Shown in pieces: positions 7,861 to 17,368 of a stretch of DNA of 64,000 bases. Each line of letters begins with the position of its first letter. Position 1 is the first letter of the stretch. The notes under the pieces were generated by a model that searched no databases, was not told the DNA's origin, and saw only the letters and a program-made list of their open reading frames with translations. Source of the stretch: Porphyrobacter sp. ULC335 (GTDB taxonomy: Bacteria > Pseudomonadota > Alphaproteobacteria > Sphingomonadales > Sphingomonadaceae); assembly GCF_025917005.1 (NCBI RefSeq), contig NZ_CP078091.1, forward strand, positions 3,162,001 through 3,226,000, read 5' to 3'. Made by a program: the position numbers and the translations under genes.

Positions 7861-10800
7861 CTACTCCGTGTTCTCACGCAGCGCCTCCTCTGGTCCGCCG
7901 CGCGGACTGTCGCTTCCGGCCAGCCCCAGCGTGTCGGCATCAAACTTGAACCGGATGCCTGCGAACAGCCCCTGATCCAGCGGGCGGTCGAGGCTGAAGT
8001 CGGGATCGCGAAAACCCGCAATATTGTAGCCGAGGCTTAAGATGGTCTCCTTGGCCACCACAAAGCTCGCCTGCGGGCCGAAGGCGTAACTATAGCTGCC
8101 ATCAGTCACACTGGCACGGATGCTGGCGCTGCCGCCGATATCAATAGCCGAACTCAACCCGATCCGCAGATCGAGCCCGGCCAGCGCAGTGAGGCCCGCA
8201 AGATCGAGCCCCTCGACCCGGTTAAAACCATAGCGCGTGCCAAGGAACACGCCGATTTCGCTGAGCTGCCCCGCGCCGCCCCGTGTGCGCGGGGACCAGT
8301 TGGCCGAGACGCTCCCCACCAGCCGCCGCGAAACCGCATCGCCAGTGACGCTCAGCGCGGTGCGTCCCACCGGTCCGGTCTGCCCGGCAACCGCGCCGGT
8401 CACGGCATCGCTGCGATATTCCACCCGGCCCAACAGCGCGAAATCTGAACCATCGGGCCGGTGCGCGATAGTAAGGGCGGCATCCATGATTTCAGCAGAA
8501 GCCCCGCCCATGGCGGTGCTGCGCGTCCACACCAGATTGCCGCCCAGCGCGCGGCCTTCACCGATCTGGCGCAGCACGCCAAGGCTTGCCCCGTAACGAT
8601 CGGCAAACTGCCCGTCGCGATATTCGGCCCGGCCATTGGCGCTCCAGCGCCCGCTGCGCCATGCCCCGCTCAGCGTGACGGCGGTGAAGTCTTCGAACAA
8701 GGTACGATCCACCCCCAGCGGGCCGCCGTTGGCAGGCGGCTGGCCGGGGTTGATCACCGCCTCGGGCGCAGGGGCGTCGCCAAGGATGCGGTTGCCATCG
8801 AGCGTCGCGGCAAGGCTCAGGGTGGACGAGACATTGACAGTCTGAGCAAGCCCGATACCGGCAAAGGCGCCCCCGCCACCGGCCCCGGCCCCACCGCTGT
8901 TCTGGCCGAAACTGGAGATGATCCGCCCGCCTTCCCACGGGCTGACCTCAACCCCTGCGCGCAGGGTGCGGGCCTTGATCGCCGCGCTATCGGCGATTTC
9001 GTAGGTCCCGGTCAGCCGCACATCGCGCGCCAATGCATAGCGCAGGCCCAGCCGGTGGCGCGGCGGCAGATCGAGCGATCCCGCCCCGCCGCCCAGCGCG
9101 ATGCTGGTATCCCCACTCACCTCCAGCCGGTTATCGAAAAGGCGCTGGCTTGCGGCGGTCTGAAGCAAGGTTGAACTGCGGCGCTCACCGCTGGCCAGCC
9201 GATCGGCGAAATGGGCCAGCCCCACCCGCGCATCGGTGCCGGGCGTGCGCCACGCCAGCTCCACCTGCCCACCGCGCCGCTGCACTGCATCAGAAAGGCT
9301 GTCATCCTGCAACAGGCTGGCAATGGCCAAAAGATTGTCGCTGATCTGGTAGCGGCTATCCACCCCCAGCTTGCGCCGCCCCACCTCGGCAAGGCTTTGC
9401 TGGCCGGTGCCATAGCCATCCTCGACCGAGCGGGCATAGGCGACCACATCGAGCTGGCCGGTCTGATGCTGGAGTTCGACCAGCCACGCCGTGGCCGTAT
9501 CGCCAGCGCCCGCGCTGATCCCGATTTCGGCGCGTACCTCGCTTGCCTCGCCCAGCCGCAACCGGGTGTCGGCGACGGCGAGATTGGTGCGCGCGCCATC
9601 CCCCTGATCGGTAAGCGCGGTCGCCCCGATCCGCACCGCGCCGTCATCGGCGGACCATTCGGCCCTCACCCCGGCATTGATCGCGCCGCCACTGGGCTGG
9701 GCCGTTTCATATTCGATGATGATGATCTGCGGGTTCAGGTCACCATCGCGCGAAAGGATCGGTTCGCTGAAGGTGATCGTGCCCGACAGGACATCGATGG
9801 TGTAGTCGATGAACCGCGTCAGGCTGCGCGCAGAGACCACCACCTCGGACCGGAACCGGTCGCGCACTTCGATAGTGACCCGTTCGGAATTGGCCAGAAT
9901 GTCGCGGCTGCCGAGCGCATAGGGCCCGGCAAGTCCATTGCCCTGGAATTCGTCGCGCCGAAATGCGCTGCCGATGCGCGCGCCGAAAGCCTCGGCACGC
10001 AAGTCGCCCAATTGCGCCGCCGCGCGCACTCCGGTGGCGGTGCGCTGATATCGGCCCAGAGTGGTCTGATCGAACCCGGTCTGGAAATCGCCATACAGCG
10101 CAAAGAACGTTGCGCTTTCTATCCGCACATAGAGATTTTCGCGCGTGGCGGCATCGAAGCGGCGCTGCGAATTGTCGCCGAAGACGGTGTAATAGGCCGC
10201 AGGATCAATCGCCCCGAGCAGCGGCTGATCCTCGCGCTGCTTCGCACTGTCATAGGCGAGCGTGAGGAGATATTTCCCCAGCACCCGCCCTTTGGCATAA
10301 AGGGCAACGCGGGCGTTGGGGCCCAGATCGCTGTCGAAATTGCCGCCGCGCTCCATGTTGTCGGCAATGGTGCGCGCGCCGATGCTGGCCTCGCCAAGGC
10401 CGACGATGGTCCATTCGACATCGCCGGGCACTACCCAGGCCTCGATCTCCTCCCGGCGGCGGATGTTCTCATTGGCGAAGTCGAAGGCCACGCGCAGCTG
10501 GCCGCTGACCATGGTGGGGGCAAGCTCGATCCGGGCGAGGCCCTCGTCGCCCTCGATCTGCCAGCGCGCCGTCGCCTCGCCAATGCCGCTGAGCTGGCGC
10601 AGCTGTTGCTGTTCGATTTGGGCCGCGCTTTCGAACGGGGCGTTGAGTGTGTAGTTGCCCGACAGGCCCTCTCGCACCGGGCGGCCATTGCGGTCGGTGA
10701 TGCGGACTACGGCAACCGGCCGGGTAACGCCGTCGGCCACCAGCAGTGACTGATCGGCCACCAGCTCGACCCGCGCGGGCTGCGAGGTGAAGAACACCAC

Positions 10801-12990
10801 GCGTTCGACCCGCGCGTTGACGCCGCCCAGAGAGTTGACGATCTCGGCGGCAAGAACACTGCGTTCATTCAGCAAGGGGATGCCGCGCCACTGGCTGACG
10901 GCGTAGCCGCCGCCGGGGGCCTTCAAGGTGCCATCGAACGCCACCGGATCAACCGGCTGGCCATCGACGTACAGGCGGATGGTCTGTCCGGCGCGGTGGC
11001 GGAACGCAACCTTGATCGCGGGGACGCGCGGGTTGGCGTCTTCGGCCGGGGTAAGCCAGCCATCAGGGCCGTCGCCGAGCGCCAGCCAGTCGGATGTGAC
11101 AGGGGCAATTGCCGTGGCAAGAGCAGGGCGGAAGACGCTTTGTGCGAGACGGTCCTCAGACAGAAGATCGTCGGCCCACGCGATGAAGGGGGCAGCCCCG
11201 CCGGTCGACGCGACGACGTGGAAATCCGCCCGGGCGAGCGATCCGCCCTGCCCGGTGACAAACCGCGATCCCGCCGCACCCGCGCTGCGGGTCGAGCGCG
11301 CGCAGTCCACCAGCCGTGCGCCCGGCGGTAGGGAGCCGCGCGCGACCTGCACTACATGGGTGCCGGGCACCACACCTTCCAAGCGATAGCGACCATCGGC
11401 GTCGGTTACGGCGAAGCTGCCGTCCTCCATCATCACCCGGATCCCGACGAGGCCAGAGGCGGTGTCTGCCACCATGCCGCAATCACCAAGCACCACGCGA
11501 CCGATGACGGTCATCCGTCCCGCAATGGTGTCGCCCTCGGCCATCACGGTGGCCTCGGCGCGGGCGTTGCGTCCCAGCGCATCGCGGATGACAGCGCGGG
11601 TGACAAGCTGCCCTGCGACCGCATCGGCGCGGATGACGGCCCCATAGGTGATCCGCACCGCACCCGCCCCTGGCAGGCGATCGAGCGCAAAGGTGAGGCT
11701 GCGCCCGTCCGGCGCCACATTGACAATGCCCGGCGGCGGATCCGCGCCGTCGATCCGCAGCGTCTCGGTCCGCAACCGGATGCCGCGCGGCAGATCAATC
11801 TCCAAGGCCAGCCTCCGGCGCTCCTGCACCTCGGGGTTGCTCACCGTCAGGCTGTAGACCAGCGGATCGCCCGGTTGCGCGCGCGCGCGGGAGACGCTGA
11901 AGTCCAGGCCCGGCGCTTTTGCATCCCGATCAACCGGGACATCGACTTCGATCCAGGTGGTGCTGGCGAGCGAGAAATCGTCCCCGAACGAGCCTTCGGA
12001 AAGGGCGAAAGCCCCGCCATCGGGGGGGGACAGCAAGGCAAGCTGCGCAAGCGGTACCGCCGAGGGCGCGGCAAAGTCAGGGGGCGGCTCGATTTGCAGC
12101 CGATAACGTCCGATCGGGGCGAGCGGGAACCAGTAGCGGCCCGGCGCCATCGGGTAGACGGTGCCGGCTGCATCGGTGATCGGCTCGCCGCTGATGACCG
12201 AAGAAGGCCAGCGCGTCACCCCGTCCTCGGCGAAAACCTGCGCTAGCGCGCCGGTGGCAGCATCGCGCAAGGTGACGCGCACGCCCGAGACCGGGGCGGC
12301 GCTCTCGCTGTCGAACACCACGCCAAAGGGGTCAGCAAGGATCAAGGTGTCGCGGGTGACCGACACCCCGCCGGGCATGCCGCCCGTGGTCGCCAGCGTC
12401 ACCCTGTCGCCCGAGGCCACCACCAGAGTGCACTCAGCGCGGCTCGGCCCCACGCTTGCCCGGCGCGTGGCAATGCTGCCGGCAAACAGGCCGGTGTCCA
12501 CTCCAGTCTCGAACACAGTGAGATCGATGTGCCCGCCGGTGCTGTTGTCGACGGTGATCGCAAGGCTGTCGACCACGCCGGAATCGCGGTTGGCGAAAGG
12601 CGCGGCGAGCGTGAAGATGATGGTCTCACCCGGGCGATACTGGCTGGCTGGGGCAATCGCGAGGATTTGCGCTGCCCCCGGCCCGGTCGGCGTACCCGGC
12701 CTGCCCTGCCCGCAGCGCGACCCCATGAAGGTCAGTTTCGTCTGAGCGCCCGGCGCACTGCGAAAGGTATCAAGCCGCAGCGGTGCGGCCACGCGCGTCA
12801 CCTCGACGCGGTTGGACGCGACCTCCTGAACGATGCCCGCCTCGTTCCAGCGGGCATGGGCGATGTTTTCAATCGTCTTCGCGGCGACCGGCGCAGCAAT
12901 GGCAAGCACCAGCGCAATCACGCTCAGCCACCGACCTATCCAGCCACAGCATCGCCAGCCAGCGGGGATCGAACACGCCACGCGGCCCAC
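7861..12990 (-). CDS. giant outer-membrane protein: SdrD-like/DUF11 modules plus C-terminal beta-barrel
   Basis: About 1709 residues from a GTG at 12990 (another GTG at 12981), twelve bases downstream of the previous stop; the frame remains open further upstream but overlaps that gene. A signal peptide (VIALVLAIAAPVAA) is followed by a short SNxVxV segment shared with its neighbours. Approximate modules: SdrD/carboxypeptidase-regulatory-like 222-310, DUF11-like 347-487, second SdrD-like 495-550, Ig-like 727-845. From about 850 the chain is a long series of amphipathic strands (YTVFGDNSQRRFDAATREN, FALYGDFQTGF) ending with a barrel-type strand FAGIRFKFD and a short tail. I infer an outer-membrane anchor or export pore for the other four locus proteins. 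No TonB box is seen. Confidence 0.75.
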   Translation of the reverse strand: MGRVACSIPAGWRCCGWIGRWLSVIALVLAIAAPVAAKTIENIAHARWNEAGIVQEVASNRVEVTRVAAPLRLDTFRSAPGAQTKLTFMGSRCGQGRPGTPTGPGAAQILAIAPASQYRPGETIIFTLAAPFANRDSGVVDSLAITVDNSTGGHIDLTVFETGVDTGLFAGSIATRRASVGPSRAECTLVVASGDRVTLATTGGMPGGVSVTRDTLILADPFGVVFDSESAAPVSGVRVTLRDAATGALAQVFAEDGVTRWPSSVISGEPITDAAGTVYPMAPGRYWFPLAPIGRYRLQIEPPPDFAAPSAVPLAQLALLSPPDGGAFALSEGSFGDDFSLASTTWIEVDVPVDRDAKAPGLDFSVSRARAQPGDPLVYSLTVSNPEVQERRRLALEIDLPRGIRLRTETLRIDGADPPPGIVNVAPDGRSLTFALDRLPGAGAVRITYGAVIRADAVAGQLVTRAVIRDALGRNARAEATVMAEGDTIAGRMTVIGRVVLGDCGMVADTASGLVGIRVMMEDGSFAVTDADGRYRLEGVVPGTHVVQVARGSLPPGARLVDCARSTRSAGAAGSRFVTGQGGSLARADFHVVASTGGAAPFIAWADDLLSEDRLAQSVFRPALATAIAPVTSDWLALGDGPDGWLTPAEDANPRVPAIKVAFRHRAGQTIRLYVDGQPVDPVAFDGTLKAPGGGYAVSQWRGIPLLNERSVLAAEIVNSLGGVNARVERVVFFTSQPARVELVADQSLLVADGVTRPVAVVRITDRNGRPVREGLSGNYTLNAPFESAAQIEQQQLRQLSGIGEATARWQIEGDEGLARIELAPTMVSGQLRVAFDFANENIRRREEIEAWVVPGDVEWTIVGLGEASIGARTIADNMERGGNFDSDLGPNARVALYAKGRVLGKYLLTLAYDSAKQREDQPLLGAIDPAAYYTVFGDNSQRRFDAATRENLYVRIESATFFALYGDFQTGFDQTTLGRYQRTATGVRAAAQLGDLRAEAFGARIGSAFRRDEFQGNGLAGPYALGSRDILANSERVTIEVRDRFRSEVVVSARSLTRFIDYTIDVLSGTITFSEPILSRDGDLNPQIIIIEYETAQPSGGAINAGVRAEWSADDGAVRIGATALTDQGDGARTNLAVADTRLRLGEASEVRAEIGISAGAGDTATAWLVELQHQTGQLDVVAYARSVEDGYGTGQQSLAEVGRRKLGVDSRYQISDNLLAIASLLQDDSLSDAVQRRGGQVELAWRTPGTDARVGLAHFADRLASGERRSSTLLQTAASQRLFDNRLEVSGDTSIALGGGAGSLDLPPRHRLGLRYALARDVRLTGTYEIADSAAIKARTLRAGVEVSPWEGGRIISSFGQNSGGAGAGGGGAFAGIGLAQTVNVSSTLSLAATLDGNRILGDAPAPEAVINPGQPPANGGPLGVDRTLFEDFTAVTLSGAWRSGRWSANGRAEYRDGQFADRYGASLGVLRQIGEGRALGGNLVWTRSTAMGGASAEIMDAALTIAHRPDGSDFALLGRVEYRSDAVTGAVAGQTGPVGRTALSVTGDAVSRRLVGSVSANWSPRTRGGAGQLSEIGVFLGTRYGFNRVEGLDLAGLTALAGLDLRIGLSSAIDIGGSASIRASVTDGSYSYAFGPQASFVVAKETILSLGYNIAGFRDPDFSLDRPLDQGLFAGIRFKFDADTLGLAGSDSPRGGPEEALRENTE

Positions 12991-13001
12991 ACAGTCAGCG
13001 C

Positions 13002-14027
13002 TCAGTTGATCGTGGCGAGAAATGAGGCGGTGCGGGTCTCGTTGGCGGCCACATCGATAAGCGGCGCTGTGATGGTGCCAGCCGCAATGCTGCCCCCCGG
13101 ATCGCCGCCGGTGCAGTTGCCTGACCCATCCAGCGCGCCGTTGATCCGGATGCTGCCGGTCACGAAGGTGAGGTCCGCGGGGAGAACATCGCTGATCACG
13201 ATATTGGTCGCAGTGGCGCTGCCCGCACCATTGCTGACCGTGATGCAATATTCGACCGTCGCACCGGGAATGGCCTTGGGATCGGTCGTGCCGTTTACCG
13301 GATCATCGATCACGCGGTTGGTTTTGGAGACAGTAAGGGTGGCGGCGGTGACCGTGTAGCTGCCGCGCGCGGTGTAGACGCCGTCATTGGCGCTGTCGTC
13401 AGAGCCGCTGCCATCAGCCAGCACGGTATCGACGCCGGTGGTATTGGTCCCCGATGTTGCAGTAAGCACCGCGCCTTGGGCGCCCGCGCCTCCCCCGACA
13501 TGGGCGGTGGCCGACAAGGTCAGGGTGGCAAGATCGCCGTTGCTCTGGCCCAGCGGTATATCGCTCACCACGTACACCCGCACGGTCGCATCTTCGCCGA
13601 TTTCGTCGATGAGCTGGGTTGCGGCATCGCCTGCATTGAACACATTGTCCCCATTATCGACATGGATGGTGACGCTGTCGGCATCGAAATCATCGCCAGC
13701 GGCCTGCGCTGCGGCCAGCACCAGATCGATGGTGTCGTTCGAAAGATTGGTGACATCAAAGGCAATCACCGCGCGGGTTTCACCCGGCACGACGGTGGTG
13801 GTGGGGTCGGAGACCCGGTTCACCACGAAATTGATCTTGCGATCGACCGTCAACGTGGCGGTGGCGGTTTCATCGACCTGATCGACCCCGCCAACGCGGT
13901 AATCGACCGTGGCCGTGTTGCTGATGACCGTGCCAACGCGGGTGCCTTCGGCAAAGGCTGGCGCGGTTTGCAGCGCTATCATTGCGGTGCCCGCCATCAG
14001 CGCGACCACCCTTGAGCGGGGATTCAT
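13002..14027 (-). CDS. exported DUF11-like repeat protein, 341 aa
   Basis: A signal peptide (MNPRSRVVALMAG...APAFA) precedes an entry motif GTVISNTATVDYRVGG that is common to DUF11-type proteins. The body has two Ig-like/DUF11-like units; the last has the typical PGATVEYCITVSN...DVLPADLTFV pattern near residues 260-310 and ends at LATIN. Calcium-like acidic loops (DNGDNVFNAGD) are visible. DUF11 domains are beta-sandwich stalk modules of cell-surface proteins. It is the third gene of the locus, 37 bases after the second and directly before the barrel gene. A surface-fibre subunit or a periplasmic stalk is plausible, but this is inference. Confidence 0.75.
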   Translation of the reverse strand: MNPRSRVVALMAGTAMIALQTAPAFAEGTRVGTVISNTATVDYRVGGVDQVDETATATLTVDRKINFVVNRVSDPTTTVVPGETRAVIAFDVTNLSNDTIDLVLAAAQAAGDDFDADSVTIHVDNGDNVFNAGDAATQLIDEIGEDATVRVYVVSDIPLGQSNGDLATLTLSATAHVGGGAGAQGAVLTATSGTNTTGVDTVLADGSGSDDSANDGVYTARGSYTVTAATLTVSKTNRVIDDPVNGTTDPKAIPGATVEYCITVSNGAGSATATNIVISDVLPADLTFVTGSIRINGALDGSGNCTGGDPGGSIAAGTITAPLIDVAANETRTASFLATIN

Positions 14028-14064
14028 TTCTTTTTCTCCATCTTCAACGCGGGGGACAGCGCAC

Positions 14065-14547
14065 TCAGCGGACCGTCACGGGAAACTCGAGTGTGCCGCT
14101 CTCGCCCGGAGCGATGGCGGGCAGGACCCAGCGCATATTGGTAACATCCCCCGGCAGTGCGGCGCGGCGCACGCCATCGGGCTGGACAATCTCAAGCTCG
14201 GCGAGCCTGCCCCACGTTGCCCCGCCATCGACCGACACCAGTGCGGCCGGGTCGATCTCGCCCGACACGCTCACGCTGGCCGGAACCGGGTTGGAGACCA
14301 CGAACCGTTCGATCGGAGTCTGGCCCTTGTTGGCAAAGCGCGTGCCGAAGATCAGCCGGTCGCCCGGCACCACGACCTGCGGTTCGACCCATTCGACTTG
14401 CCGTTCGCCCGAGGTGGTGGTCGTGACCTTCTCAAGCTTGACATAGCCGACCAGCTCCAGCGGCGCTTCGGCCTGCGCCTGCGCCTGCGCCTGTGCGGCG
14501 AAACCAGCCACGAGCATGGCAAGGCCAAAGGTGCGGAAAATTTTCAT
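14065..14547 (-). CDS. small exported DUF11-like protein, 160 aa
   Basis: The signal peptide MKIFRTFGLAMLVAGFAAQA is followed by an Ala-Gln repeat. The mature part is a single beta-sandwich: VVVPGDRLIFGTRFANKG, then VVSNPVPASVSVSG and PGESGTLEFPVTVR. This is the layout of one DUF11-like unit. It is the second gene of the leftward locus, 11 bases after the first and 37 before the third, so co-transcription is very likely. Its short single-domain form would suit a cap, linker or chaperone-like subunit, but nothing in the sequence proves that. Confidence 0.7.
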   Translation of the reverse strand: MKIFRTFGLAMLVAGFAAQAQAQAQAEAPLELVGYVKLEKVTTTTSGERQVEWVEPQVVVPGDRLIFGTRFANKGQTPIERFVVSNPVPASVSVSGEIDPAALVSVDGGATWGRLAELEIVQPDGVRRAALPGDVTNMRWVLPAIAPGESGTLEFPVTVR

Positions 14548-14558
14548 CGGGGGAGCTC

Positions 14559-15566
14559 CTATTCCTCGACCAGAACGGCAAAGGTGACAGTCTTTGAAGT
14601 CCCGCCCGGCACGGTGCCGAGCGTGACCGAGATTCCTCCGGCTGACGCCTCGCCAGCGTCATCGCCCGCTGCATCGGTCAGCGCCGCGCTGTCGAGGTTG
14701 AGGGAGCCGGGGATGTAACGGGTGCCATCCGGGATCGCGTCAGTGACGACGAGCGCGTCGACCGGGGCCGATCCGGTGACCGAGGCGGCAATGCCATAGG
14801 TGATGGTCGCGCCCGGCGTGCCGCTTGATCCGCCAAAGGGATCGCTGACCGAGGCCCATTTGATTAACGTAACCGAGCTGGCGCTGGCAACCAGCTGCGT
14901 TGTGGCGGTAGCCATGCCAGCGCCCGGCCCGACCACCGCATCCCCGCCGCTTTCGCCGGCCCCCGCAAATGCCGTTCCCGGCGTGCCGGTGCCGGTCGCG
15001 GCGCGAGCGATCAGGTTAACGGCACTCTGCGCGCCGTCCGTGACCCCGCCGGGGATCGTCACCAGCACGAACAGCGTCTGCGTTCCGCCTGCCGCAAGGC
15101 TGGCGGTGACGCTGGGCGCGGGCAGAGCGACATCGACCCCGGGATCATAGGCACCGTTGCCATTGCCATCGATCGCAAAGCTATCGAATGCAGCGTCAAA
15201 GCCATTGCCGGCAACAGCGGTGACAACCTCAAGTGCGAAGGCTTCCGGTCCGTTGCCGGTGTTGCTGACCACAAAGCTGAGCACCTGCGGCCCGATGCGC
15301 ACCGCGAGCGGCCCGGCATCCAGACTGGCCGCCGCTACCCCGAGCAATTCATCGACCCGCACCTGAACAGTGTTTGAGGTGACGGTGCGGAGAACTCCCG
15401 CCTCTTCATATTCGGCTTTGGCAGAGCTCTCGATTATCGTGCCAGCCGGCGCGGTGTTGGCGGCAGCCGAGGGCCAAGCCACCAACGAACCCGCCGCGGC
15501 AGCGCCAATGCCTTTGCGCGATAGAGAGGAAAATAAGGTGAAGGCATGACTAAGCATGCCGTTCAT
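14559..15566 (-). CDS. exported DUF11-like protein, 335 aa, first gene of the locus
   Basis: The N-terminal region has a basic SRKGIGAAAAGSL start and an Ala-rich stretch ending near PSAAANT, acting as a signal peptide. The mature start GTIIESSAKAEYEEAG plus SNTVQVRV matches the entry motif seen in the third and fourth genes of the locus. Residues about 85-200 form one Ig-like unit with a possible calcium loop (DGNGNGAYDPGVD), and about 240-335 a DUF11-like unit (PGATITYGIAASV; DAIPDGTRYIPGS). It is Ala/Gly/Thr rich with no catalytic motif. Its promoter should lie in the 15567-15680 gap. Function: cell-surface or stalk component, inferred. Confidence 0.7.
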   Translation of the reverse strand: MNGMLSHAFTLFSSLSRKGIGAAAAGSLVAWPSAAANTAPAGTIIESSAKAEYEEAGVLRTVTSNTVQVRVDELLGVAAASLDAGPLAVRIGPQVLSFVVSNTGNGPEAFALEVVTAVAGNGFDAAFDSFAIDGNGNGAYDPGVDVALPAPSVTASLAAGGTQTLFVLVTIPGGVTDGAQSAVNLIARAATGTGTPGTAFAGAGESGGDAVVGPGAGMATATTQLVASASSVTLIKWASVSDPFGGSSGTPGATITYGIAASVTGSAPVDALVVTDAIPDGTRYIPGSLNLDSAALTDAAGDDAGEASAGGISVTLGTVPGGTSKTVTFAVLVEE

Positions 15567-15679
15567 TTAGCGTCTTACGATCCTCAATCGGCCTTAGATC
15601 GGGCTCAGGAATTCTACATACGCCAAGATTGGCAGGAGCCGAACAGCAAACCCCCAACTATGTCGGGGCAAAAGCCGCC

Positions 15680-15800
15680 GTTCAGCAAACCACCCAGCAC
15701 CGGTCATCCAGACCCAACCTGCGGGCTCCCGAAACCGGTCAGGCAGCTACACCAGGTTTCTCGCCGGAAGCCGAACTTCTCAGAGCGACCCCTATGCAGC
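15680..15800 (-). repeat. dispersed intergenic repeat (minus orientation)
   Basis: About 120 bp between the start of the DUF11 locus and the divergent esterase-like gene. On the minus strand it reads GGGGTCGCTCTGAGAAGTTC, then TTCCGGCGAGAAACCTGG, TAGCTGCCTGACCGGTTTCG, and ends near GCTGGGTGGTTTGC, matching the other copies. Any promoter for the locus must lie beside or inside it. Confidence 0.65.
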
Positions 15801-15835
15801 CGTTGCGCAATTAGCCCAATGTCGCAATATGCCTT

Positions 15836-17149
15836 ATGGCGCGCTTCTTCGACAACCTCTTGATCTACCGAGCCGGAATGTGCTTCGGGCAGTCTAGCGG
15901 GCGGCAAAAGCTGCTTGGTCGCCACACATGGCTCCGGCCCAGCTTCCTGCTTGCCTTAACGCTGTTCGCTTTGGTGTCAGGCCATGGCGCCTCCAGAGCC
16001 CAATCTCCTGTTCAGACCGATGCTTGGTCCGGTCAAGATGCAGACGAGAAGGCTGCACTCAACGCCATTCTGGATGAGACCTGCGACCGCCAGATCGTTA
16101 TGCTCGGCGAGAATGGGTTCCACGGGGAAGGCAAGACAATCGCCTTCAAGGCTGAGCTGGTCGAGACACTTGTGACCCGTTGCGGTTTCAAGATCGTGCT
16201 GTTCGAATCCAGCCAGTACGAGTTCCTCGATATTGAACGCAAAGCGCGACGCGGCAATGCGATAGCGCGGGAACAGATATCCGCAGCCATCGGACAAATC
16301 TGGAACCAGAACCGCGAAATGGATGGCCTGATTTCGTTCCTTGCAAGCGCAAAGAGCAATGGCGACTTCATCGTCGGGGGACTTGACGATCAGCTGGGCA
16401 GCCGAGGGCTTCTGTTCGGCAATGATCCGATGATCGCGGAGCTAACCGGCTTACTGCCGATAGATCAGCGGCAACCATGTGCCGGGCGGCTGCTGCGTCG
16501 CACATACTCAGCCTATTCGAAAGAGACGCCCTACACGTCACAGGAGCGTGAGGGTTTACGAGAATGCGTCGGTGCCGCCCGGAAAATCCTGCTTGCAAGG
16601 CCCGGAACCAACGAAGACCCCCTTCTCCTTGCGATGCTCGACAACCTTGACAGATATCTGGTGCGCGATTTTCAGTCCGGTCCACAGCGGATTGCAGGCC
16701 GGGATGCGTCGATGCACTTGAACCTGCGTTGGTGGCTTTCACATCGCGGCAAGGTTGAGCCAAAAGTTATAATCTGGGCGGCGAACAGTCACATCGCGAA
16801 AGGCAAAGGCATTGACCCCGCCTTTAACGGTGCGGCTCCTTTGGGAAACATGATTGCCGCGGAGTTCGGCAGGCGGTCATATGCTCTCGGATTTTCGGCC
16901 AACTCGGGCACCTACCGATGGTCCCGTTCGGAGACGAAGGCCATTCCCACCAATACTGGAGCGCTGGAAAACAGGGCAATTGGCACTACGGGCAAAACGA
17001 TGGTGTTCCTGTCCCGCAGGGCCTTGGGGAGAAAACCGGAAACAGCTGGGTTGCTAAACCACCAGTTCTATCAGGCAGAGTGGCGAGAGTTTTTCGACGG
17101 CGTCGCCGTGTTCCAGTCGGAGCGTCCGCCGAGCAGGTTCAACAATTAG
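15836..17149 (+). CDS. erythromycin-esterase-like protein, exported
   Basis: A protein of about 437 residues with an N-terminal hydrophobic export segment (FLLALTLFALVSGHGA). The mature part follows the erythromycin esterase/Ere-like fold: IVMLGENGFHGEGKT near residue 90 takes the place of the family GExxHG motif, GFKIVLFESS follows, and later RDASMHLNLRWWL and IIWAANSHIAKG match the sRD...WAxNxH core. Ere enzymes hydrolyse macrolide lactones, but most family members have unknown substrates, so resistance cannot be assumed. An alternative start is ATG 15878. It stands alone between two copies of the dispersed repeat. Confidence 0.7.
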   Translation: MARFFDNLLIYRAGMCFGQSSGRQKLLGRHTWLRPSFLLALTLFALVSGHGASRAQSPVQTDAWSGQDADEKAALNAILDETCDRQIVMLGENGFHGEGKTIAFKAELVETLVTRCGFKIVLFESSQYEFLDIERKARRGNAIAREQISAAIGQIWNQNREMDGLISFLASAKSNGDFIVGGLDDQLGSRGLLFGNDPMIAELTGLLPIDQRQPCAGRLLRRTYSAYSKETPYTSQEREGLRECVGAARKILLARPGTNEDPLLLAMLDNLDRYLVRDFQSGPQRIAGRDASMHLNLRWWLSHRGKVEPKVIIWAANSHIAKGKGIDPAFNGAAPLGNMIAAEFGRRSYALGFSANSGTYRWSRSETKAIPTNTGALENRAIGTTGKTMVFLSRRALGRKPETAGLLNHQFYQAEWREFFDGVAVFQSERPPSRFNN

Positions 17150-17245
17150 AGCATCGGTGGTGAATCCGCAGTAAGGGCGAAAGGTTGGTCCGGCGAAGAC
17201 CACAAACCCGCTGCCTTGAAGGGGCGGCCTCTAGTCAATAGCGGC

Positions 17246-17368
17246 CCTTCCGAAATCCACCCAGGTGCGGCCGCGAACAGGGCCAACGCGCGATCCCGAT
17301 ACCTGCCGGGCAGCTCCAATGGGTTTCTCGCCGAAATCCGACATTCGAAAAGCGACCCCGAAGCGGCC
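17246..17368 (-). repeat. dispersed intergenic repeat (minus orientation)
   Basis: About 123 bp. On the minus strand it reads GGGGTCGCTTTTCGAATGTC, TTTCGGCGAGAAACCCATTG, GAGCTGCCCGGCAGGTATCG, GGATCGCGCG, and ends at CACCTGGGTGGATTTCGG. Its end touches the resolvase remnant that follows. Confidence 0.65.

Noticed and set aside
9211..10749. Plus-strand open frame inside the giant outer-membrane gene
   Set aside because: Composition follows the antisense of the barrel-gene codons; no signal or domain.
12991..13248. N-terminal extension of the giant barrel protein
   Set aside because: The open frame continues upstream but overlaps the preceding DUF11-like gene in another frame and lacks protein-like sequence before the signal peptide.
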